Shown piece after piece: positions 8,720-17,301 of a DNA stretch of 64,000 nt. The DNA is from Alloyangia mangrovi (GTDB taxonomy: Bacteria; Pseudomonadota; Alphaproteobacteria; Rhodobacterales; Rhodobacteraceae), in assembly GCF_002300555.2 (NCBI RefSeq), contig NZ_NTHN02000013.1, positions 1-64,000 of the forward strand, written 5' to 3'. The translations under genes and the position numbers were made by a program. A model generated the notes under the pieces. The model ran no database searches. It was not told where the DNA came from and saw nothing but the letters and a program-made list of their open reading frames with translations. Every line of letters starts with the position of its first letter. The first letter of the stretch is position 1.

Positions 8720-11305
8720 ATGTCGGGAAATTCGATCCGCGATACGTTTTTCGAAGAATGCGAAGAGCTGCTCGAGGCCCTGGTCGAGGGGCTCTCCTCG
8801 ATGGAGCAGGACCCCGAGGACATGGACGTGGTCAACGCCGTGTTCCGCGCCGTGCATTCGATCAAGGGCGGCGCCGGAGCCTTCGCCCTCGACCGGCTGG
8901 TGAGCTTTGCCCACACCTTCGAGACGGTGATGGACAAGGTGCGCAGCCAGGAGCTGAAGGTCAACGCCGAGTTGATGCACCTCTTCCACCGCTCCGGCGA
9001 CCAGCTTGCCGACCTCGTGGAAGCGGCGCGCGACGAGCGCGAGCCGAACGCCGAATCCGAGGCCGCCATCCTCAAGGAACTCGACGGCTATCTCGGCGAG
9101 GCGGACAAGGACGACAGCTTCAGCTTCGACGCCCTCACGCTGGACTTTGATGCGGCCCCGGCGGACCTCGGCGGCGCGGGCGATGACGGCGACGAGGAAG
9201 GCTCCCTGCGCCGCTTCCACATCCGCTTCAAGCCCAGCCCCGCGCTCTATGCCAACGGGCACGAGCCGCTCCTGCTTTTCGACGCACTCGCCGAACTTGG
9301 CGAACTGCGGGTGTTGGCGGACCTCTCGGCGCTCCCCGAGTTCGACGCCTTCGACCCCAATGACGCGGTCTTGTCCTGGACGCTCCAACTCGAGACCCCG
9401 GAACCCGAGACCGTGCTGCACGAGATCTTCGAATTCGTCGAGTCGCTCTGCGAGCTCGACATCCGCGAGGACGACGGCGCGGCGGAGCCCGCGCTCACCG
9501 ACCCGGACCCCGATCTTCCCGGCCTCGCGCCCCCGCCCCCGCCGCTCGGCCTCGACAGCCCGAGCTCTGCCCTGGAGCCCGCCGACGCCCGCGGCGATCC
9601 CCAGCGCGGCGAGGCGCGCGGCCCGCGGCCCACCCTGCGCGTCGATCTCGAACGGGTCGACCGGCTGATCAACACGGTGGGCGAGTTGATCATCAACCAG
9701 GCGATGATCTCGCAGCGGATCGAGGAACTGGAACTGCCCGCGGTCGCCCATCTCACCAATGAACTCGAGGCCTACAAGCTGCTTGCCCGCGACATTCAGG
9801 AGGGCGTCATGGCGATCCGCGCCCAGCCGGTCAAGCCGCTCTTCCAGCGCATGTCTCGCATCGTCCGCGAGGCCGCGGAAGCCACCGGAAAGAAGGCGCG
9901 GCTGGTCACCATCGGCGACTCGACCGAAGTCGACAAGACGGTGATCGAACGCCTGGCCGATCCGCTCACCCACATGGTGCGCAACGCGGTCGATCACGGA
10001 CTGGAAAAATCCGATATCCGCGCCACTGCCGGCAAGGAGGCGATCGGCACCATCCGCCTGTCTGCGTCGCACCGCTCCGGCAGCGTCTTCATCGAGATCG
10101 GCGACGACGGCGCCGGGCTGAACAGGGCGCGTATCCTCGAAAAGGCGATCGAGAAAGGACTGGTCCTTCCCGAAGCCGAACTGTCGGAATCCGAGATCGA
10201 CAACCTGCTGTTCCTGCCTGGGTTCTCCACGGCGAGCGAGGTGTCCAATCTATCGGGCCGCGGGGTCGGCATGGATGTGGTCAAGAACGCGGTTTCCGCC
10301 CTCGGCGGGCGGGTTTCCATCGCCTCCACCCCCGGCGCCGGCACCACCTTCACCATCGTGCTGCCTCTGACGCTTGCGGTGATGGACGGCTTCGTCATCT
10401 CGGTCGCGGATCAGACCATGGTGATTCCCATCGCGTCGATCATCGAAACGATCCGTCCCAGCCAGCGCGACCTGCACGCGGTCGGCACCAAGGGCGTGGT
10501 GATCCTCGTGCGCGGCGCCTACGTCCCGGTCGTCGATGTCGCCTTCAACCTCGGCCTCTCCCCCGCGCGAAAGGAGGCGGGAGACGGCGTTCTGTTGTTG
10601 GTGAGCACGGAAAGCCAGGGGCTCACGGCATTGCGGGTCGAGGCGATCCACGACCAGCGACAGGTGGTGATCAAGAGTCTCGAGAGCAACTACGCCGCCA
10701 TTCCCGGCGTATCCGCGGCAACGATCCTCGGCGACGGCAAGATCGCCCTGATCCTCGACCCCGAGGAGGTGGTGAAACTGCAGCCCGCCGCCCCTTATTT
10801 CCCTGCCGTAACCCCCCCCCGAAACTGGAGCTTCGCCATGCTTGACGCCGACGAGGGACAGACCGAAACGCAGTTCGAATTCATCACCTTCTCGGCGGGG
10901 AACCAGAGTTTCTGCCTCGAGATCATGCAAATCCGCGAGATCCGCCGCTGGACGCCGGTGACCAAGCTGCCGCATACGCCCGACGATGTGCTGGGGGTGA
11001 TGAACCTGCGCGGCGCGGTGATCCCGATCTTCGACCTCTCCGCGCGCTTCGGCCTCGGCGAGACGGCGGATAACGAGCGCAACGTGGTGATCGTCGCGGC
11101 CGCCGGCGGCACCACCATCGGACTCCTGGTGGAATCCGTTTCCGAGATCCTCTCGGTCGCGAAATCCTCGATCCAGGAAACTCCCGACATGAAATCCGAC
11201 GCCGCGCGCCAAGCCATCCTCGGGGTGATCTCGGTCGGCGAATCCATGGTGCGCGTGGTCAATCTCGACGCGGTGCCCGACCAGGAAGGCGGAGCGGCCG
11301 CATGA
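8720..11305 (+). CDS. cheA: Chemotaxis histidine kinase CheA, reading in frame into CheW
   Basis: Autophosphorylating kinase of the chemoreceptor array. In order: Hpt domain with phosphoacceptor His46 in RAVHSIKGG; an acidic P2-like region (about 130-250); a Pro-rich linker; P3 dimerisation helices from about residue 305; HATPase with MVRNAVDHGLEKS, IGDDGAGLN and GRGVGMDVVKN; then a CheW-like regulatory domain to about residue 700. A normal CheA would stop here. Instead a run of nine C (10812-10820) keeps the frame open into a complete CheW (from residue 707), giving 861 residues. With ten C the frame would stop at the TGA at 10843-10845, which overlaps the cheW ATG. Confidence 0.9.
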   Translation: MSGNSIRDTFFEECEELLEALVEGLSSMEQDPEDMDVVNAVFRAVHSIKGGAGAFALDRLVSFAHTFETVMDKVRSQELKVNAELMHLFHRSGDQLADLVEAARDEREPNAESEAAILKELDGYLGEADKDDSFSFDALTLDFDAAPADLGGAGDDGDEEGSLRRFHIRFKPSPALYANGHEPLLLFDALAELGELRVLADLSALPEFDAFDPNDAVLSWTLQLETPEPETVLHEIFEFVESLCELDIREDDGAAEPALTDPDPDLPGLAPPPPPLGLDSPSSALEPADARGDPQRGEARGPRPTLRVDLERVDRLINTVGELIINQAMISQRIEELELPAVAHLTNELEAYKLLARDIQEGVMAIRAQPVKPLFQRMSRIVREAAEATGKKARLVTIGDSTEVDKTVIERLADPLTHMVRNAVDHGLEKSDIRATAGKEAIGTIRLSASHRSGSVFIEIGDDGAGLNRARILEKAIEKGLVLPEAELSESEIDNLLFLPGFSTASEVSNLSGRGVGMDVVKNAVSALGGRVSIASTPGAGTTFTIVLPLTLAVMDGFVISVADQTMVIPIASIIETIRPSQRDLHAVGTKGVVILVRGAYVPVVDVAFNLGLSPARKEAGDGVLLLVSTESQGLTALRVEAIHDQRQVVIKSLESNYAAIPGVSAATILGDGKIALILDPEEVVKLQPAAPYFPAVTPPRNWSFAMLDADEGQTETQFEFITFSAGNQSFCLEIMQIREIRRWTPVTKLPHTPDDVLGVMNLRGAVIPIFDLSARFGLGETADNERNVVIVAAAGGTTIGLLVESVSEILSVAKSSIQETPDMKSDAARQAILGVISVGESMVRVVNLDAVPDQEGGAAA
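10838..11305 (+). CDS. cheW: Chemotaxis coupling protein CheW (in frame with upstream cheA)
   Basis: Adaptor linking chemoreceptors to CheA. The 155-residue length from ATG 10838 is that of a free-standing CheW, and the domain is complete: FCLEIMQIREIRRWTPVTKL, GVMNLRGAVIPIFDL and GLLVESVSEIL are family hallmarks. A GGAG at 10827-10830 lies 7 nt before the ATG, a normal ribosome-binding site, so a separate CheW could be made even if the fused frame is real. The next gene, cheR, overlaps the stop by ATGA. Confidence 0.8.
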   Translation: MLDADEGQTETQFEFITFSAGNQSFCLEIMQIREIRRWTPVTKLPHTPDDVLGVMNLRGAVIPIFDLSARFGLGETADNERNVVIVAAAGGTTIGLLVESVSEILSVAKSSIQETPDMKSDAARQAILGVISVGESMVRVVNLDAVPDQEGGAAA

Positions 11306-12168
11306 GTCTGGCCAGCGCCGACGCTCTGCCGGGGGAGTTCACCTTCACCGACGCGGATTTCGAGGCACTCGCCCGTCTTGCGCGGAGTGAGTTCGGCCTC
11401 AGCCTTGCGTCAAGCAAGAAGCCCCTAGTCTATTCGCGGCTTGCGCGGCGTTTGCGCGCCCGCGGACTTGCCACATTTCACGACTATATGGCGCTTCTCG
11501 ACCGCGCGGAGGAGGCCGCAGAGCGCCTCGAACTGGTCTCTGCCCTCACCACCAATGTCACGAGTTTCTTCCGCGAGAAGCATCACTTCGAAACCCTGCG
11601 CACTGCGCTGATTCCGGAGCTTGCGGCGCAGAAACGCATTCGCATCTGGTCGGCCGGGTGCTCCTCGGGCCAGGAACCCTTCTCGATTGCCATGACACTG
11701 CTTCACGCCCTGCCTCCCGGGGCGCGCGACATGCGCATTCTGGCGACGGACATCGATCCGGCGATCCTGCGCAAGGCGCGCGCCGGGCGCTACCCGGCGG
11801 AGGAGTGCGAAACCGTGCCCGCCGAGTTTCGCAGCCGATGGCTGCGGCCGACACCGTGCGAGCCGGAGCTGGTCGAAATGGGACCCGAGCTCAAGGCCCT
11901 GATCAGCTTCGCCGAACTCAACCTGATCTGCGACTGGCCCTTCGCCGGCCCTTTCGACGCGATCTTCTGCCGCAACGTCGCGATCTATTTCGACCAGGAG
12001 ACCCAGCAACGGCTCTGGTCACGGTTCGCCGAAAAACTGCGCGCCGGCGGTTTCCTGTTTATCGGCCATTCCGAACGCCTCGCTGGCCCCGCCCTGCCGG
12101 GGTTCGGCACCGCCGGCGTGACCACCTACCGCAAGCGCGCCATCCCCGGCCCCGCCCAGCCGACCTAG
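11302..12168 (+). CDS. cheR: Chemoreceptor protein-glutamate methyltransferase CheR
   Basis: Methylates glutamates of chemoreceptors with S-adenosylmethionine for adaptation. The 288-residue protein has the N-terminal helical CheR domain (Arg-rich YSRLARRLRARGL), then the SAM-binding core with IWSAGCSSGQEPFSIAM and FDAIFCRNVAIYFD, both typical. The start overlaps the cheW stop (ATGA). Opposed by CheB and CheD further down the operon. Confidence 0.95.
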   Translation: MSLASADALPGEFTFTDADFEALARLARSEFGLSLASSKKPLVYSRLARRLRARGLATFHDYMALLDRAEEAAERLELVSALTTNVTSFFREKHHFETLRTALIPELAAQKRIRIWSAGCSSGQEPFSIAMTLLHALPPGARDMRILATDIDPAILRKARAGRYPAEECETVPAEFRSRWLRPTPCEPELVEMGPELKALISFAELNLICDWPFAGPFDAIFCRNVAIYFDQETQQRLWSRFAEKLRAGGFLFIGHSERLAGPALPGFGTAGVTTYRKRAIPGPAQPT

Positions 12169-12177
12169 GAGAATGAA

Positions 12178-12564
12178 ATGAGTTTGAAGGATTCGCTGCG
12201 CATCATGGTCGTCGACGACATGGCCACGAGCCGCGGGCTGATCACCCAGGCACTCGACGAGATCGGCATCAAGAACTACCTGACGGAGAACGACGGCAGC
12301 AAGGCGCTGGCAAGGATGGCCGGAAGCCCGGTGCACCTGGTGCTCTCGGATTTCAACATGCCGAACATGGACGGGCTGGCGCTGCTGAAGGCGGTGCGAC
12401 AGAACCGCGCGACCCAGAAGATCGGCTTCATCCTGGTCACCGGCAAGCCCACCCCCGACATGGTGGCGCAAGCGAAACAGCTGGGCCTCAACAACATGAT
12501 CAAGAAGCCCTTCACCTCGCTCGCGATGAAACAATGCATCGAGAGTGTTGTGGGAAAGCTCTGA
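12178..12564 (+). CDS. cheY: Chemotaxis response regulator CheY (second copy)
   Basis: Receiver-only protein of 128 residues. It has the acidic pair in MVVDDMATS, the phosphoacceptor Asp in LSDFNMPNMDG, Thr in LVTGKPT and Lys in IKKPF. It begins MSLKDSLRIMVVDD, like the alphaproteobacterial CheY type that interacts with the flagellar switch. A TAGGAG ribosome-binding site overlaps the cheR stop codon. It differs clearly in sequence from the first CheY, so it is not a recent duplicate. Confidence 0.93.
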   Translation: MSLKDSLRIMVVDDMATSRGLITQALDEIGIKNYLTENDGSKALARMAGSPVHLVLSDFNMPNMDGLALLKAVRQNRATQKIGFILVTGKPTPDMVAQAKQLGLNNMIKKPFTSLAMKQCIESVVGKL

Positions 12565-12568
12565 GGCC

Positions 12569-12931
12569 ATGTCCACGTCAAACGCCGCTTCGATCACCGC
12601 CAATGAGGCGACATGGCTGCTCTCGCGAGAAATCAGGCACCTGCAGCAGCGGCTGGAACGGCTCGAGCATGGCATGGAGCATATCTATTCAGGCAACGCG
12701 GATTCCCGCCTCGGATCGGTGGCGATCACCGCCTTCCAGGAGCTCGACATGCTGGCGCAATCCACCGACGCGCTTGCCGGCTACGTCGAGCGACTCGCCC
12801 GGCTGCTGGACACGGAGGCGGCGCTGGACCTGCGCGAGGCGCTGAACGTGATCCCGCTGCGCGATCTTCGCCAGAGGCTCGGCGGCGCGCAGGGGGATGG
12901 CCTCGAGCCGAATGCGCCCGAGCTGTTTTGA
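12569..12931 (+). CDS. Uncharacterised coiled-coil protein of the chemotaxis operon
   Basis: 120-residue protein with a predicted coiled coil around residues 15-40 (SREIRHLQQRLERLEHGMEH) and a second helical stretch rich in Leu and Arg. No domain recognised, no signal peptide. It begins 4 bp after the second cheY stop (TGAGG is its ribosome-binding site) and precedes cheB by 106 bp, so it is almost certainly part of the operon. CheZ was considered because of the helical character, but I see no CheZ signature. Confidence 0.7.
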   Translation: MSTSNAASITANEATWLLSREIRHLQQRLERLEHGMEHIYSGNADSRLGSVAITAFQELDMLAQSTDALAGYVERLARLLDTEAALDLREALNVIPLRDLRQRLGGAQGDGLEPNAPELF

Positions 12932-13037
12932 CCGCCAGCCGCCCTCGACGGGGCAGAAGACAGCATCTGGGCAGCCCTCAGGTGCACCGACCAAGCGCCA
13001 CGGACCCCGGCGCCACAGGCCATGAAGGACAAGACAG

Positions 13038-14093
13038 ATGTCGAAGATATCCCTGATCCTGGCCCACCCGGACCTCGGCCTGCGGCGACGGCTCGCCGCC
13101 GAGCTCCGCACATCCGCCTTCATCATGCTGGTGTCGGAAACCCATGACCTGATGACCACCTACACCGAGGTCGAGGAGCAGGAGCCGATGGCGGTGCTGA
13201 TCAGCGAGCGGCTCGCCATGCTGCCGGAATTCGAAGTGATGCGTGCGCTTTTCGCCACGCTCGACGTGCGCTGGCTGGTGATCAAGTCGCGCGCGGCCTC
13301 TGCGCCGGGGTATCCGGCAAGCCCCTGGGACAAGCGCTCGGATCTCTTCGCCGTCGATGCGGATGTGCCGGCCGACGAGTTGATCGGCACGCTGCGCTCG
13401 CTTACCCGCACCACCCGGCGGCGCGGGCCGCAGCCCCCGGTCCCGGCCCCTCCGACGCAGGCTCCCGCGGGCGGCCTGCGCAGCAACCGCTTCATCCTGC
13501 TCGGCGCCTCCACCGGCGGTGTCGATGCACTGCTGAGCGTGCTGTCGAGCTTTCCCGCCGACTGTCCGCCGACTTTCATCGTCCAGCACACCGGCGGCGG
13601 CTTCGGCGAAAGCCTGACCCGGCTCCTCGACCGGCAATGCGCGGCGCAGGTTCGACCGGCGCAGGACGGGGTGCGGGTCGATCACGGTCAGGTGGTCATC
13701 GCCGCGGGCAACCGGGCGCATCTTCACCTCGCGGGAGGTAATCCGATGAAAATCGCCCTGCGCGCGGGCGAGCCGATCGCGGGCCACATGCCTTCGGTCG
13801 ATGCGCTTTTCACCTCAGCGCTGCCCGGGGCGCCGCGCGCGGTCGCAGCGCTGCTCACCGGCATGGGGCGGGACGGCGCACAGGGGCTCAAGGCGCTGCG
13901 CGACGCCGGTGCCACCACATTCGCCCAGGACGAGGCGACCTGCATCGTCTACGGCATGCCCCGCGCGGCGCGCGACCTCGGCGCGGTGGAGACCAGCCTG
14001 CCCCTGCCGCAGATCGGCCCCGCCCTGCTGAGGGCCTGCGCCGCGCCTACCTCCGCCCCGGCCGGACTGAATGGAAGGATCCCCGCGAGATGA
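13038..14093 (+). CDS. cheB: Chemotaxis methylesterase CheB with degenerate receiver domain
   Basis: Removes methyl groups from, and deamidates, chemoreceptors. The C-terminal esterase is intact: Ser158 in LGASTGGVDAL, His184 in VQHTGG and Asp279 in GMGRDG form the catalytic triad. The N-terminal 125 residues have the length of a receiver domain but lack its active site: the acidic pair is replaced by ILAHPD, and the region expected to hold the phosphoacceptor Asp reads AVLISERLAM. Phosphorylation control by CheA is therefore unlikely. A Pro-rich linker (about 131-146) joins the domains. 351 residues; it overlaps cheD by ATGA. Confidence 0.92.
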   Translation: MSKISLILAHPDLGLRRRLAAELRTSAFIMLVSETHDLMTTYTEVEEQEPMAVLISERLAMLPEFEVMRALFATLDVRWLVIKSRAASAPGYPASPWDKRSDLFAVDADVPADELIGTLRSLTRTTRRRGPQPPVPAPPTQAPAGGLRSNRFILLGASTGGVDALLSVLSSFPADCPPTFIVQHTGGGFGESLTRLLDRQCAAQVRPAQDGVRVDHGQVVIAAGNRAHLHLAGGNPMKIALRAGEPIAGHMPSVDALFTSALPGAPRAVAALLTGMGRDGAQGLKALRDAGATTFAQDEATCIVYGMPRAARDLGAVETSLPLPQIGPALLRACAAPTSAPAGLNGRIPAR

Positions 14094-14614
14094 CCGATGC
14101 CGCAGAGAAGCTGGTGAACGTGATCCAGGGCGAATACCGGATCTCCTCTTCCCCCTCCGAGGTGCTGTCGACCGTGCTCGGCTCCTGCGTCGCCGTCTGC
14201 CTCACCGACGTCGAAGCCGGCGTCGGCGGGATGAACCATTTCCTGCTTCCGCAGCGCGCCGGAAAGGAGGGCGAGAACGTGCGCTACGGCGCCTATTCGA
14301 TGGAACTTCTGATCAACGGCCTGCTGAAATCCGGCGCGCGCAAGAACCGTCTGGTCGCCAAGCTCTTCGGCGGGGCGAACATGCTCAGCCAATTGCGCGA
14401 CATCGGCGGCTCGAACGTCACCTTCGCCAAGGAGTTCCTGCAGAACGAGGCGATCCCGCTGGCTTCGGAAAGCACCGGCGGCACCTCGGCGCGGCGGATC
14501 CGCTTCTGGCCCGCCGACGGGCGGGTGCGGCAGTTCATCGTGCCCGGCGAAATCGAATCCGTGGCGCCGGTCCAGCCGCCCAAACCGCCGCAGTCCGAGA
14601 TCACCCTGTTCTGA
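14090..14614 (+). CDS. cheD: Chemoreceptor glutamine deamidase CheD
   Basis: Deamidates specific receptor glutamines and closes the adaptation set. The 174-residue protein has the catalytic Cys33 in VLGSCVAVCL and His50 in GGMNHFLLP, with the conserved KLFGGANM and RIRFWPADGRV segments. Translationally coupled to cheB through a 4-bp overlap. Last gene of the che operon; the next gene is convergent, 25 bp away. Confidence 0.95.
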   Translation: MTDAAEKLVNVIQGEYRISSSPSEVLSTVLGSCVAVCLTDVEAGVGGMNHFLLPQRAGKEGENVRYGAYSMELLINGLLKSGARKNRLVAKLFGGANMLSQLRDIGGSNVTFAKEFLQNEAIPLASESTGGTSARRIRFWPADGRVRQFIVPGEIESVAPVQPPKPPQSEITLF

Positions 14615-14639
14615 CAGAGGACGGCGGCGTGACGCCTGA

Positions 14640-15362
14640 TCAGATCGGGTCGATCTCGACGAAGGCGTTGCGCAAGGCTTCGGACCAGTCGTGGCTCATT
14701 TTCTGGAAGGCCTCGTCGGTCGGCTCGATCCGTCGCCGGCGTGTCACCGCCAGCGCATCGCGCTCGATCACTGCGAAATCGAGCGGCATGCCGACGCTGA
14801 GATTCGAACGCAGAGTGGAATCCATCGACAGCAGCACCGCCTTCTCGGCGTCCGCCAGCGTGGTCGCAGAGGAAATCACCCGGTCGAGGATCGGCTTGCC
14901 ATATTTGTGCTCGCCGATCTGCAGGAAGGGGGTGTCGGGTGTCGCCTCGATGAAATTGCCCTCAGGGTAGACGAGGAACATGCGCATCGGCCCGCCCTTG
15001 CGCTGGCCCGCGACGATCATCGAGGCGGTGGCGCTCTGGTTCATCCGCTCCATCTTCGACGACACCTCGGAGGTCACGTCCGAAAGCGTGGCGCCGACGA
15101 TCTCGGCAACCTGCAGCATGCCGGGCGCGCGCAGGATCGAACGGGGCGAGTCGGGGTCCTCGTTGGCCTCGGTCAGCCGCGCGATCACAGTCTGGGTGAT
15201 CGACAGGGACCCCGCGGTCATGATGCCGATGGCGCGGTCGCCTTCCTTCTCGAAGAGGAACATCTTGCGATAGGTCGCGATATTGTCGAGCCCGGCATTG
15301 GTGCGCGTGTCGGACAGCAGAACCACGCCCGCATCCAGCAGCAATCCCACGCAATAGGTCAT
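14640..15362 (-). CDS. Proteasome-type peptidase, Anbu family
   Basis: 240-residue Ntn-hydrolase related to the proteasome beta subunit and HslV. After removal of Met the protein begins TYCVGLLLD, placing Thr1, Asp17 (in SDTRTNAG) and Lys32 (in TYRKMFLF) at the expected catalytic positions. Anbu peptidases form ring or helical assemblies and are encoded, as here, beside a transglutaminase-like protein, an alpha-E protein and a circularly permuted ATP-grasp enzyme. The start at 15362 is the Met immediately before the Thr nucleophile; an upstream in-frame Met would bury it. The 145-bp gap to the transglutaminase gene could hold its own promoter. Confidence 0.9.
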   Translation of the reverse strand: MTYCVGLLLDAGVVLLSDTRTNAGLDNIATYRKMFLFEKEGDRAIGIMTAGSLSITQTVIARLTEANEDPDSPRSILRAPGMLQVAEIVGATLSDVTSEVSSKMERMNQSATASMIVAGQRKGGPMRMFLVYPEGNFIEATPDTPFLQIGEHKYGKPILDRVISSATTLADAEKAVLLSMDSTLRSNLSVGMPLDFAVIERDALAVTRRRRIEPTDEAFQKMSHDWSEALRNAFVEIDPI

Positions 15363-15507
15363 CTGTCCCCTGGTCCTTCCGAATGGCAACGCACCGATAT
15401 ACCGCCGCGCCCCTGCCCCCGCAATCCTGCTCGAAGGGATAGGGTTACGGTATCATGAGCCGCTGCCCAAATTTCGGGCGCAGCATCCGGGGCGCTCCCC
15501 CGCCGCG

Positions 15508-16347
15508 TCACTGCTGCTGTTGCTGACCCGACTGGACCGCATTGACCATCACCTCGACCTCGAGATGCTCTTCGGGCGCCGCGCCCTGCACCAGCCCACG
15601 GATCGGCGCCGCGTCGAGCGCGTCATAGCCCGAGCCGAGCCGCACGTAGCGCTCGTCGGGGCAGCATTCGTTCGCCGCGTCGAAGCCGACCCAGCCGAGC
15701 TCGGGCACCCAGATCTCGGCCCAGGCGTGGCTGGCCTCATGCGGAAAGCCGTCCTCGCTTGCCTGAAGGTAGCCGGTGACGTAGCGCGCCGGCATCTCGG
15801 CCACATGGGCAATGGAGATCAGCGCGTGGGCATGGTCCTGGCAGACCCCGACGCCGCCCGAGAGCGCTTCGGAGGCGGTGGTGTGCGGCTTGGTCTCGCC
15901 GGGTTTGTAGGCAATGGCGCCCGATACGGCGCGGCTGAGCGCATGGGCACGGTCGAGCGCGCTTGCGCCCTCCATGCCCTTGAGCGCTACAGCGGACAGC
16001 GCCTTCAGCGCGGCATCCGCCTCGACCTGCCGGGTGTCGCGCAGGTAGGCCGAGGGCGGCACGCGCTCGCGGTGGCCGCGCAGCACGCCGAAAAGATCGG
16101 TGGTCTCGACCTCGCCCGTCACCTCGACGGTCAGCTCGGTGAGCGGCCCGCGCCAGGTGGCGAGGCGGATCACGTCGCCGGCGCCGTCGGTGAACTCGGC
16201 CCCGGTCTGGCCACCGTGCGAGGTGACCTCCCATGACAGGATGCGCTGGTTGTCGCAGCTCGCAGGCCAAAGCTTCTGCGACTGGACGATGCCGCGCACC
16301 GGCTCGTCGAACCGGTAGCGGGTGATATGACGGATCGAAAGTCTCAT
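15508..16347 (-). CDS. Transglutaminase-like cysteine peptidase of Anbu cluster
   Basis: 279-residue protein with an N-terminal beta-rich domain (MRLSIRHITRYRFDEPV) and a papain-like transglutaminase core. The triad is visible: Cys in GGVGVCQDHAHALI, His in ASHAWAEIWVPELGW and Asp in VGFDAAN. Proteins of this class in Anbu clusters are predicted to cleave or transfer peptides made by the associated ATP-grasp enzyme. The C-terminus ends in a poly-Gln tail (QSGQQQQQ). The start overlaps the stop of the alpha-E gene by ATGA, so the two are translationally coupled. Confidence 0.9.
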   Translation of the reverse strand: MRLSIRHITRYRFDEPVRGIVQSQKLWPASCDNQRILSWEVTSHGGQTGAEFTDGAGDVIRLATWRGPLTELTVEVTGEVETTDLFGVLRGHRERVPPSAYLRDTRQVEADAALKALSAVALKGMEGASALDRAHALSRAVSGAIAYKPGETKPHTTASEALSGGVGVCQDHAHALISIAHVAEMPARYVTGYLQASEDGFPHEASHAWAEIWVPELGWVGFDAANECCPDERYVRLGSGYDALDAAPIRGLVQGAAPEEHLEVEVMVNAVQSGQQQQQ

Positions 16348-17297
16348 GCCGGCATTCCGCTCAAGTAGACCTCTTGCACCGTGGTCGCGACCTCGGCGTT
16401 GCGCGACATGAAGCGCGCGAGGAATTCGTGCAGCCCCTCCTCGAAAATCTCCTCGACGGTCGCTGCACGCAGATCGTCGAGCAACTTGTGCGCCACCTCC
16501 TGCGCCGCCGTGGCAGTCTGGTAGCTCTCGGCGAGATTGTCGAGATGCTCGCAATACCATTGCACGCAGGCCCGCAGCGAGCGCGGGAAGCGGTGGTTGA
16601 GGATCAGCAGGTGGGCGATCTTGGCGGCGGTGACCTCGCCCTGGTAGCTCCAGTTGAAGGCCCGTTGCGCGGTCATCGACTGCAACAGCAGCGCCCATTG
16701 GCTCTGGTCGAGTCCGGAGCCGACGTAGTTCACCGAGGGCAGCAGCACGTAGTATTTCACGTCGATCAGCCGGGCGGTGTTGTCGGCACGCTCGATGGTC
16801 GTGCCGATGCCCGAGAAATCATAACCGTCATTGCGCAGCTGGGTCGAGGTAAAGGCACCGCGGATCAACTGGCAGGCGCGCAGGGTCCATTCGCAAAGGT
16901 CGGTGACCATCAGCTTGCTGCGCTCGGTGCGGTGCAGCTGCTGCAGTTCCTGGAAGGCGCCGTTGATCGCGTCCCAGACCGGGGCAGTCAGCGCGGTGCG
17001 CACCACCCGGGCGTTCTCGCGTGCCGCCGAGAGGCACGAGTAGACCGACGAGGGGTTGTCGGAATCGAAGAACAGCCAGGTCTCGATATTGCGCTGGTTG
17101 ATATCGGTGTATTTCTCGACGAAGGGCTCGAGCGTGCCCTTGGCGAGCAGCACGGCCTCCCAGTCGTTGCGATAGCCGCCGGTGGCATTGGGCAAGAGCG
17201 CGTTGCGCGCCCCGACCTCGAGCAGGCGGGCGGTGGTTTCGGCGCGCTCGATGTAGCGGGCCATCCAGTAGAGATGTTCTGCAGTCCGGCTCAGCAT
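16344..17297 (-). CDS. Alpha-E domain protein
   Basis: 317-residue, almost entirely helical protein of the alpha-E family. It begins LSRTAEHLYWMARYIERAET, the family signature at the N-terminus, and carries DVKYYVLLPS and LNHRFPRSLRACV further on. Its biochemical role is unknown; it always accompanies a circularly permuted ATP-grasp enzyme and is thought to be its partner or scaffold. The ATG lies 4 bp after the ATP-grasp stop codon, so the three genes form one operon transcribed away from the urt genes. Confidence 0.9.
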   Translation of the reverse strand: MLSRTAEHLYWMARYIERAETTARLLEVGARNALLPNATGGYRNDWEAVLLAKGTLEPFVEKYTDINQRNIETWLFFDSDNPSSVYSCLSAARENARVVRTALTAPVWDAINGAFQELQQLHRTERSKLMVTDLCEWTLRACQLIRGAFTSTQLRNDGYDFSGIGTTIERADNTARLIDVKYYVLLPSVNYVGSGLDQSQWALLLQSMTAQRAFNWSYQGEVTAAKIAHLLILNHRFPRSLRACVQWYCEHLDNLAESYQTATAAQEVAHKLLDDLRAATVEEIFEEGLHEFLARFMSRNAEVATTVQEVYLSGMPA

Positions 17298-17301
17298 GTG
17301 A

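Noticed and set aside
10812-10820. Programmed ribosomal frameshift site in cheA
   Set aside because: A C9 run could slip, but there is no downstream stimulatory structure I can see, and a length error of the tract explains the geometry more simply.
12569-12931. CheZ phosphatase as identity of the unknown che gene
   Set aside because: Helical, but lacks the CheZ catalytic Asp/Gln motif and is too short.
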